Shown here: positions 36,769-42,241 of the stretch, one piece after another
How positions within the stretch are numbered: position 1 is the first letter of the stretch
Layout: each line of letters begins with the position of its first letter
Assembly: GCA_022796855.1 (NCBI GenBank)
Contig: JAAWJM010000001.1
Coordinates: 1-42,241, forward strand
Source: Clostridia bacterium
Lineage (GTDB): Bacteria; Bacillota; Clostridia; TANB77; CAG-508
DNA: 42,241 bases
Direction of reading: 5' to 3'
Made by a program: the position numbers and the translations under genes
Notes under the pieces: generated by a model
Database searches by the model: none
What the model was told of the DNA's origin: nothing
What the model saw: only the letters and a program-made list of their open reading frames with translations

Positions 36769-37422
36769 GTGATAAAGATTGATAAAAGAAATATAATAAA
36801 AGAGCTATGCTATTGTGCGAGATTATATGAAAAAAATTTATCCAATAAGAACATTATGTTTATATATAAAGATGAGAAAGTAAAATATATAGAAACGAAA
36901 TTTACAAAATCAAATTTTTTACACTTAACAGGAATTACAATATTAAACCAAAAACTAAGTGCAAATATGTTTTATAACCAATGTTTAAAAAATCGTGTAG
37001 AAGAAAAAATGTTTTGTTATAGAAAAGATGGTAATACAATTAAAAAAATGTCAGTATTAGCAATGCTTATGAACATTCATAAAAATGCAAAAATGATAGG
37101 CGATTATGATGGAAATAAAATTTTTTTATATTCGAATAAATTGATAGGAAATGTTAATTCATGTTTAGGTTTTATCCCTAAAAATAATTATTATATTTGT
37201 AATACAAGTCTGAAAGAAGATATTAGAAATATTACTTATAATCATAGAAAAATAATTTGTATTCTTTCCAAAAAAATCCAAGAAAAATATTATAATGAAA
37301 TTACATATATTAATTCACAATACCGAGAAGACATATATTATACCAAAGAAATAATGGACAAGATAGTAGAAGAAAAAAGAGAAAAATTTGGCTATTGCGT
37401 TAAAGATGGGAATGATATATAA
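36769..37422 (+). CDS. BECR-type (PBECR4-like) nuclease, candidate toxin
   Basis: 217 residues, basic and very AT-rich. The pattern NFLHLTGI, LSANMFYNQCLKNR, LMNIHKNAKMIGDYDGNK and KLIGNVNSCLGFI fits, as I recall it, the PBECR4 group of phage/mobile-element proteins with the barnase-EndoU-colicin E5/D-RelE nuclease fold. His, Lys and Asp residues in these blocks could be catalytic. The start is uncertain: GTG 36769, or ATT 36778 at the better distance from AAGAAGGTG. It separates prkC from rsgA, which are normally adjacent, so it was inserted together with the repeat RNA. RNase toxin activity is inference. Confidence 0.55.
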   Translation: MIKIDKRNIIKELCYCARLYEKNLSNKNIMFIYKDEKVKYIETKFTKSNFLHLTGITILNQKLSANMFYNQCLKNRVEEKMFCYRKDGNTIKKMSVLAMLMNIHKNAKMIGDYDGNKIFLYSNKLIGNVNSCLGFIPKNNYYICNTSLKEDIRNITYNHRKIICILSKKIQEKYYNEITYINSQYREDIYYTKEIMDKIVEEKREKFGYCVKDGNDI

Positions 37423-37453
37423 TAGGTAAAAGAAAGAATAAAAAGGAGAGGTA

Positions 37454-38335
37454 ATGCAAGGGAGAATTGTTAACAATATTTCCAATACGTATTGGATTGA
37501 ATGCCAAAATGGATTGTATGAGGCAGTTGCACGTGGAAAGTTTAAAATAGAAGATATTGTGCCTGTGGTAGGAGATATGGTAGAGATTGAGACGATTCAT
37601 GAAGAGAAAAAAGAGGCAGTGATTACGAAAATTTTGCCAAGGCGTACTTATATGAAAAGACCCAAAATTGCAAATGTTACGAAGCTTATTTTTGTAGTAT
37701 CCATGAAAATGCCAAAACCAGATTTATTGCTATTAGATAAGCAATTGGCTTTTGCGGAATTTATGAAAATTCCATGTGTGATTGTGTTAAATAAGCAAGA
37801 CTTAGGAAAACAAGAAGAAATACAATGGATTCAGGAGATTTATACAAAATTAGGTTATCCTGTTATCATAACCTGTGCCAATAAGCAGGAAGGAATTAAA
37901 GAAGTAAGAGAAGTGTTAAAAGGTGAAGTAAGTGCTTTTTCTGGAAACTCTGGTGTAGGAAAATCCACCTTACTAAATGCCATTTTTGAAGAAAATTTGA
38001 CCAAAGAGGGAATTGTTAGTAACAAAAATAAAAAGGGAAAAAATACAACAACAACAGTACAATTATATAGTTTAAACGAGAATACTTACATAGCAGATAC
38101 GCCAGGATTTTCTACTTTTGATATTTATGAGATTGAAAGCAAGGAATTATACCAATATTTTAAAGAATTCAAAGAAGCTGAGAAAAATTGCAAATATGTG
38201 GGTTGTACTCATATTAAAGAAAAAGAATGTGGAATTAAACAAGCACTAGAAGAAGGAAGAATTGCTAAACCAAGATACGAAAATTATATTAAAATCTATG
38301 AAGATTTAAAAGATAAGGAGGAACACAAATGGTAG
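37454..38335 (+). CDS. rsgA: Ribosome small-subunit-dependent GTPase RsgA
   Basis: 293 residues. Circularly permuted GTPase that checks late 30S assembly. An N-terminal OB fold is followed by G4 (VLNKQDL), then G1 (FSGNSGVGKSTLLNAI), then G3 (ADTPGFSTF), and the C-terminal zinc motif CKYVGCTHIKEKECGIKQA. AAAAGGAGAGG precedes the ATG. Its stop overlaps the rpe start by seven bases. Confidence 0.95.
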   Translation: MQGRIVNNISNTYWIECQNGLYEAVARGKFKIEDIVPVVGDMVEIETIHEEKKEAVITKILPRRTYMKRPKIANVTKLIFVVSMKMPKPDLLLLDKQLAFAEFMKIPCVIVLNKQDLGKQEEIQWIQEIYTKLGYPVIITCANKQEGIKEVREVLKGEVSAFSGNSGVGKSTLLNAIFEENLTKEGIVSNKNKKGKNTTTTVQLYSLNENTYIADTPGFSTFDIYEIESKELYQYFKEFKEAEKNCKYVGCTHIKEKECGIKQALEEGRIAKPRYENYIKIYEDLKDKEEHKW

Positions 38336-38988
38336 AAATTTCAACTTCACTATTATCGGTAAAAGAAGAATCGATAAAAAAAATATATGATTTAGAGGTA
38401 GCACATACAGATTATTATCACATAGATGTTATGGACGGAAAGTTTGTAGAAGCAGATACCACCAAAAGGATGTTAGAGTATACCACGCAAATAAAACAAG
38501 TAAGCAATATTCCAATTGATGTACACCTTATGGTACAAGAGCTAGAGGAACATATTGAAAATTATCTTCCATTTTCACCAAACCGCATTACCTTTCATTA
38601 TGAAGCCTGCAAAAATAGAAACAAAGTAGAAGAATGCATCAAAAAAATAAAAGAAAATGGAGTAAAGGTAGGAATTTCTATAAAACCAGAAACACCAGTA
38701 GAAGACATTTATGAATTTTTACCATTGGTACATATGGTATTAATTATGACAGTAGAACCAGGAAAAGGAGGACAAAGCCTAATACCAGAAACGTTACAAA
38801 AAATAAAAAAACTACATACCTACCGAGAAGAAAAAAGTCTAGATTTTGACATAGAAGCAGATGGTGGCATTAATTTAGAAACCATGTCAAACGTAAAAAA
38901 AGCTGGAGTAGATATAGCAGTGGTAGGCAGTGCTATTATCAAAAGCGAGGATTATGTGGAGATAATAAAAAAATTAAAACAAATTTAA
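38329..38988 (+). CDS. rpe: Ribulose-phosphate 3-epimerase
   Basis: 219 residues, TIM barrel; interconverts ribulose 5-phosphate and xylulose 5-phosphate. Motifs: STSLLSV, YYHIDVMDGKFVE (metal ligands and catalytic Asp), IDVHLMV, LIMTVEPGKGGQ (family usually PGFGGQ), and EADGGINLET (catalytic Asp). It overlaps rsgA, so translation is coupled. The order prpC-prkC-rsgA-rpe-spoVM-rpmB is conserved in Bacillus-type genomes. Confidence 0.94.
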   Translation: MVEISTSLLSVKEESIKKIYDLEVAHTDYYHIDVMDGKFVEADTTKRMLEYTTQIKQVSNIPIDVHLMVQELEEHIENYLPFSPNRITFHYEACKNRNKVEECIKKIKENGVKVGISIKPETPVEDIYEFLPLVHMVLIMTVEPGKGGQSLIPETLQKIKKLHTYREEKSLDFDIEADGGINLETMSNVKKAGVDIAVVGSAIIKSEDYVEIIKKLKQI

Positions 38989-39025
38989 TGTAGAAGTCGA
39001 TGCCTTCGAAGAAATGACTATAAAA

Positions 39026-39063
39026 AGGCCCCTTTACGTAAGGGGGCTGTCAGCGAAGCTGAC
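39026..39063 (+). repeat. Double-hairpin intergenic repeat
   Basis: AGGCCCCTT-TACGT-AAGGGGGCT followed directly by GTCAGC-GAA-GCTGAC. It is GC-rich in an AT-rich context, so it is structured. Preceded by a degenerate member of the GTAG-GTCGATGCC repeat group at about 38990. Confidence 0.65.
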
Positions 39064-39131
39064 TGGGGGTTCTTAATACAGGTCTGAATTTTTACAAGAA
39101 CAGTGAACTATTTGACACCTCTACAATTATC

Positions 39132-39170
39132 AAAAAGATGTCATACCAAAAGGTACAACATCTTTTTTTT
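39132..39170 (-). terminator. Terminator downstream of the polymer-forming protein
   Basis: AAAAAGATGT with ACATCTTTTT; T-runs on both sides, lying just past the stop codon of the minus-strand gene. Could act in both directions. Confidence 0.7.
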
Positions 39171-39174
39171 GTTC

Positions 39175-40449
39175 CTAATCTTCTTTTTTCTTCTCATCTT
39201 TCTTTTTGTTTTCTTTTTTTACTGGTTTTTCCTCTTTTTTTGTTTCTGTTTTTTCTTTCTTTTCTGGCTTATTTTGTGTAAATAAATAATTTACAACAAC
39301 ACCAAGACCAAACATTTTAACAACAATACTTATGAAGGTTCCTACATATGGAATTAATTCTAATGCCCAAATTGCAATTACAACACCTGCAAGTGTTAAG
39401 TAGGTTAAGTAATTTTTTTCGTAAGCAAATTTTTCTTTTAATTTGTAAGTAATACAAATACTAGAAACAGCAGTTGCAACGGAAAGTAGTAATACAAGTA
39501 GTAAAACAATTGCTATTGATAAAGGTATTCCTACAATGGTAAATAAAAGAACAATACTTACTAAACCAGTAACAATGGTAGCTAATAATCCAATTCCTAA
39601 AGATTTTGCACAAGTAACTGGTTCTAAATAAGTAGATGTGGTTTTTAGGAATTTTGGTGCTAACCATAGGCATAAGAAGAATACAACAAAAGCATATAAC
39701 AAAATAGCACAAACACCAACAACTTTTTCAATTACCATATCCATTACACTAGAGTTACCTGAAAAATCTTTCTGATATTTAATTTCTCCTTGTACTAATT
39801 CATTGGTTAAAGCTAGTTCCTCAGGAGCAGAATAAGTTAAATTACCATATACAAGAGCAGCATTACCATCGGTTGTTACAAAATTAAAGTGATTTGCTGC
39901 AACAAAAGCATCTCTTCCACAACCACCATTAAAATTAAAGGTATCTGCATATACACGTAAATCACGTAACATGAAAGAGTCAAATGACATATCTACTTTA
40001 TTGGCAAAAGCATATAAATCATTAGCACAACCATTTAAGTTTACTTGGTTTGCAGCAATATACATAGATTGAATTACATAAGCATCTTTTGAAACAGTTA
40101 CTGTTTCACCACAAACATATAAACAACCATTTACTTTACCAGTAATATTAATATTACGTCCCAATAAGTATACATTTCCATCAACAAGCTTATCCATTTC
40201 GATGTCATTACCAACTAAATATAAATCCCCATTATGAATGTCTTCCTCAGTAGGTTCATCACTAGGTGTTACTGTATTGGTAGCATCTCCCTCTGTTCTT
40301 GCATTATTGCCAGGAGCAGTGGAGGTAACATTTGCGTTTCCTTCATCAGAAGTTACAACAGGTTCTCCTTCAGTAGCAAAACTAAAAGTTGAAAAGATTA
40401 CGACAAATGCAAATAATAGTACCATAAATTTTGATTTTGTTTTTTGCAT
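39175..40449 (-). CDS. Secreted/membrane polymer-forming (bactofilin-like) protein
   Basis: 424 residues. Signal peptide (MQKTKSKFMVLLFAFVVIF to about residue 25), a Thr/Glu-rich low-complexity stretch, then a beta-helix-like region of short repeats (GDLYLVGNDIEMDK, GNVYLLGRNINITGKVNG, YIAANQVNLNG) as in polymer-forming cytoskeletal or DUF583-like proteins. Four to five membrane segments follow (about residues 240-385), and the protein ends in a Lys/Glu tail. The family is often called 'polymer-forming cytoskeletal protein', here extracytoplasmic; role unknown. TAGGAGGAAT precedes the ATG. Confidence 0.7.
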   Translation of the reverse strand: MQKTKSKFMVLLFAFVVIFSTFSFATEGEPVVTSDEGNANVTSTAPGNNARTEGDATNTVTPSDEPTEEDIHNGDLYLVGNDIEMDKLVDGNVYLLGRNINITGKVNGCLYVCGETVTVSKDAYVIQSMYIAANQVNLNGCANDLYAFANKVDMSFDSFMLRDLRVYADTFNFNGGCGRDAFVAANHFNFVTTDGNAALVYGNLTYSAPEELALTNELVQGEIKYQKDFSGNSSVMDMVIEKVVGVCAILLYAFVVFFLCLWLAPKFLKTTSTYLEPVTCAKSLGIGLLATIVTGLVSIVLLFTIVGIPLSIAIVLLLVLLLSVATAVSSICITYKLKEKFAYEKNYLTYLTLAGVVIAIWALELIPYVGTFISIVVKMFGLGVVVNYLFTQNKPEKKEKTETKKEEKPVKKENKKKDEKKKED

Positions 40450-40488
40450 AAAAAATTCCTCCTAATATTTAATTTATTTTATAGGGTA

Positions 40489-40517
40489 ACTATATCTCTA
40501 ATTCATCGTTTTGTCAA
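40489..40517 (-). promoter_or_regulatory. Promoter of the polymer-forming protein
   Basis: On the minus strand TTGACA (40517-40512) and TATAGT (40494-40489), 17-base spacing. Confidence 0.75.
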
Positions 40518-40518
40518 G

Positions 40519-40551
40519 AAAAAAACAGTAGATTTTATTTTGAATCTACTG
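40519..40551 (-). terminator. Terminator of the small Cys-rich gene
   Basis: Minus-strand CAGTAGATT pairs with AATCTACTG and is followed by TTTTTTT. The stem overlaps the stop codon of the small gene. Confidence 0.7.
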
Positions 40552-40675
40552 CATCTTTCTTTAAAAAATAGGCACAATCGGAAGCGGGAGTTACTGTTTG
40601 AAAAGAAGTATTTTCTAAACAGCATTTTCCGTCTTTTTGATAAACACAATTTGCCGAACAATTGATGTTTGTCAA
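40535..40675 (-). CDS. Small cysteine-rich protein (46 residues)
   Basis: A TTG start at 40675 follows AAGAGGTGAT by four to five bases. The product begins MTNINCSANCVYQKDGKCCL and ends with SDCAYFLKK, carrying five cysteines. It resembles the small CxxxC..C metal-binding-type proteins common in Clostridia (sometimes misnamed hydroxymyristoyl-ACP dehydratase). It has its own terminator. Metal binding is likely by cysteine content only. Confidence 0.6.
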   Translation of the reverse strand: MTNINCSANCVYQKDGKCCLENTSFQTVTPASDCAYFLKKDAVDSK

Positions 40676-40718
40676 AATTATCACCTCTTAAAAAGTAGTA
40701 TAACAAAGAAAAATAAAT

Positions 40719-41366
40719 TTATTCATGTGAGGATAAATGAGTATCACAAAAATGGTTTACAAGACAAGTATTGCAATGCGGTTTTCTGGCATCACAAGTG
40801 TTTCTTCCATGCCATACAAATAAATGATTAATATCTTTTAGGGTTTCTTTTGGAAAGAGCTTTAATAAATCTTGTTCAATTTTTTCTGGGTCTGTTTCTT
40901 TTGACAAACCAATGCGATTGGAAATTCGTTTGGCATGCGTATCGACTGCAATTCCATTAGCAATACCAAACGCTTCTAATAAAATAACATTCGCACTTTT
41001 TCTTCCAACACCGGGAAGAGTTAAAAGTTCCTCCATGGTTTTGGGAACTTCACCATGAAAATCATTTACAATTTTGGTTGCACATGCTTTTATGTTCTTG
41101 GCTTTATTTTTATAAAATCCACAAGGATGAATTAATGCTTCTAAGGTAGAAAGTTCAATATTGGCAAAATCTTCTGGGGTTTTGTATTTGGCAAAAATAG
41201 CAGGAGTGGTTTTATTCACTCTTTCGTCTGTGCACTGTGCAGATAACATAACAGAAACGACCATTTCAAAAGGAGTGGAAAAATCCAAAGAGCAAGTGGC
41301 ATCAGGGTAGGAAGTTTTTAATGTTTCTACTAATTCTTTTGCTTGAGTAAGATTTAATTTTTTCAT
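40719..41366 (-). CDS. nth: Endonuclease III
   Basis: 215 residues from the ATG at 41366 (after AAAAGGTGAT). DNA glycosylase/AP lyase for oxidised pyrimidines. Helix-hairpin-helix LLTLPGVGRKSANVIL with the catalytic Lys, VDTHAKRISNRIGL with the catalytic Asp, and a 4Fe-4S site C-x6-C-x2-C-x5-C (CDARKPHCNTCLVNHFC). An in-frame extension to 41483 has no ribosome binding site. Confidence 0.95.
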   Translation of the reverse strand: MKKLNLTQAKELVETLKTSYPDATCSLDFSTPFEMVVSVMLSAQCTDERVNKTTPAIFAKYKTPEDFANIELSTLEALIHPCGFYKNKAKNIKACATKIVNDFHGEVPKTMEELLTLPGVGRKSANVILLEAFGIANGIAVDTHAKRISNRIGLSKETDPEKIEQDLLKLFPKETLKDINHLFVWHGRNTCDARKPHCNTCLVNHFCDTHLSSHE

Positions 41367-41424
41367 AGAATCACCTTTTTTCGTAAATTTAATATAATAT
41401 AATAAAGATAGGAGGTAAGGTATT

Positions 41425-41574
41425 ATGTTCGGAATACTAAAAAAGACATGTGGAGTATGTTTCATTGGGTTAGGTTTAGGCATTTTATTAGTACTATTAC
41501 TTCCAGTAACAGGATGGTTATTCCTAATAGGAGCAGCAGTCTTAATATTAGGGCTTGTTTGGCTCGCGTGTTAA
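41425..41574 (+). CDS. Small hydrophobic membrane protein (49 residues)
   Basis: The ATG follows ATAGGAGGTAAGG. MFGILKKTCGVCFIGLGLGI leads into two short membrane segments (ILLVLLLPVTGW and LIGAAVLILGLVWL). Not assigned to a family. It lies 23 bases upstream of spoVM, probably in the same transcript, which suggests a membrane role during sporulation; that is inference. Confidence 0.6.
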   Translation: MFGILKKTCGVCFIGLGLGILLVLLLPVTGWLFLIGAAVLILGLVWLAC

Positions 41575-41597
41575 ACTAGAAAAGGAGAGTGGAATAG

Positions 41598-41672
41598 ATG
41601 CAAATTGTTGTAAAAAAGGTACCAAAATTCTTAAGGGGATTTGTAAAACTTATCTTTGGAATAAAAGATTAG
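41598..41672 (+). CDS. spoVM: Stage V sporulation protein SpoVM
   Basis: A 24-residue ORF, MQIVVKKVPKFLRGFVKLIF then GIKD, after an AAAGGAGAG ribosome binding site. B. subtilis SpoVM (26 residues) has the same amphipathic helix with the invariant PKFL-x-G core. It is a curvature-sensing peptide that recruits SpoIVA to the forespore. Position supports it: spoVM lies next to rpmB and downstream of prpC-prkC-rsgA-rpe in Bacillus. Implies an endospore former. Confidence 0.85.
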   Translation: MQIVVKKVPKFLRGFVKLIFGIKD

Positions 41673-41689
41673 TGATACATAAACCAAAC

Positions 41690-41717
41690 AAAAAAGTAGG
41701 TGTTTACCTACTTTTTT
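41690..41717. terminator. Bidirectional terminator between spoVM and rpmB
   Basis: AAAAAAGTAGGT-GTTT-ACCTACTTTTTT, perfect stem with T-runs on both strands. Confidence 0.85.
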
Positions 41718-41728
41718 AATATCTATTC

Positions 41729-41926
41729 TTAAGCTCTTTTTACTTTTCCTGCACGTAAACATTTAGCACATACGGTAATTCTTTTTGCTTGACCATCAAC
41801 AATTGCTTTTACTGTACGAATATTTGGTTTAAATGTTCTAGTTGTTCTTTTACTAATGTGAGAACGAGTTATGCTTAATTGGTTTCCGTGAGCAACGGAT
41901 TTATCACAAATTACACATTTTGCCAT
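41729..41926 (-). CDS. rpmB: 50S ribosomal protein L28
   Basis: 65 residues from the ATG at 41926, giving MAKCVICDKSVAHGNQLSIT; AGGAGGTG lies at the right distance. Zinc-binding (C+) type, with CVIC near the start and CAKC near the end. Conserved TFKPNIRTVK. Monocistronic and convergent with spoVM. Confidence 0.96.
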   Translation of the reverse strand: MAKCVICDKSVAHGNQLSITRSHISKRTTRTFKPNIRTVKAIVDGQAKRITVCAKCLRAGKVKRA

Positions 41927-42030
41927 TCTTTCTAGCACCTCCTAATAATCTTAATAAATTGTCTACCAATTAGTTTAACACACTATGCGAAAAAAAACAA
42001 GACATTTTGCAAAAAAAATGAATAAGAGAA

Positions 42031-42059
42031 TTGCAATTTTATGTAAAATGATGTATAAT
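42031..42059 (+). promoter_or_regulatory. Promoter of the right-edge gene
   Basis: TTGCAA at 42031 and TATAAT at 42054 with 17-base spacing, about 40 bases before the start codon. Confidence 0.7.
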
Positions 42060-42099
42060 CTATTTGATAAAATGGCATAGACCAAGTAGAAAGGAGATT

Positions 42100-42241
42100 A
42101 TGATGAAGAAAATATGCATACTAAACAGGACATGTAGGTATAGCAACTATTACAAGATAATAAATTCTTGTGAAGGGAAGTATGAAGTAGTACGGAACAT
42201 AAGGGATGCGGATTGGTGTATTTTTCCTTATTGCAGTTGTT
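42100..42241 (+). CDS. Cysteine-rich protein, N-terminal part (runs off the window)
   Basis: The ATG at 42100 (or 42103) follows AGAAAGGAGAT. The visible 47 residues begin MMKKICILNRTCRYSNYYKI and end DADWCIFPYCSC. The pattern is loosely like the start of MiaB-type or other cysteine-rich radical SAM proteins (an 'ADxxIxxxC' turn), but too little is seen. It holds one in-frame CGG (GTA CGG AAC) that must be read as an amino acid, since a +1 skip meets a stop two codons later. Frequent AGG, unlike the core genes. Confidence 0.5.
   Translation, partial: MMKKICILNRTCRYSNYYKIINSCEGKYEVVRNIRDADWCIFPYCSC

Overview
The window is AT-rich DNA from a Gram-positive Bacillota, most likely an uncultured, spore-forming, probably gut-associated member of the Clostridia. 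The evidence is AGGAGG-type ribosome binding sites, a T-box in front of ileS, the tig-clpP-clpX order, the prpC-prkC-rsgA-rpe-spoVM-rpmB synteny, meso-diaminopimelate dehydrogenase, and a very small but recognisable spoVM gene. No species is claimed.

Layout. 1-3.8 kb is a decayed mobile region: a large serine recombinase gene split in two, with an IS256-family element and a 0.75-kb cassette bounded by perfect 86-bp inverted repeats lodged between the halves. 3.9-6.8 kb is accessory: a MATE-like membrane protein, a MazF/PemK-type toxin whose N-terminal part lies in another frame, a three-unit structured RNA, and an ECF-S-like membrane protein behind a structured leader. 6.9-16.8 kb holds a pilin-like protein, murB, a yvcK-like gene, a glycogen debranching enzyme, ruvC, a polysaccharide deacetylase, a GGDEF/EAL protein, a YgjP-like metallopeptidase and tRNA-Gln. 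16.9-31.7 kb holds eno, a ylmH-like gene, tig, clpP, clpX, a pilin-like protein, T-box/ileS, a cysteine desulfurase and divergent asd/ddh. 32.7-42 kb holds rlmN-prpC-prkC, an inserted candidate RNA-repeat/nuclease toxin-antitoxin locus, rsgA-rpe, a polymer-forming surface protein, nth, spoVM and rpmB.

The most striking signal is a codon-linked frameshift pattern. Four genes (the recombinase remnant, murB, eno and rlmN) are each broken once. In all four the break is at an in-frame CGG arginine codon followed by A, where skipping the C (+1) gives GGA for a glycine that the family conserves and restores the full protein. I found no other in-frame CGG in any conserved gene of the window. Five accessory genes do use CGG in an intact frame, one of them seven times in 116 codons. 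This looks like +1 frameshifting at an unassigned or starved CGG codon, similar in logic to the rare-AGG site of yeast Ty1, although a systematic sequencing error must be excluded.

A second candidate system sits between prkC and rsgA. It has its own promoter, two identical 47-nt tandem repeats that can each form a pseudoknot, a terminator, and a gene resembling BECR-fold (PBECR4-like) nucleases. This is the architecture of a type III toxin-antitoxin locus, but with a different toxin type.
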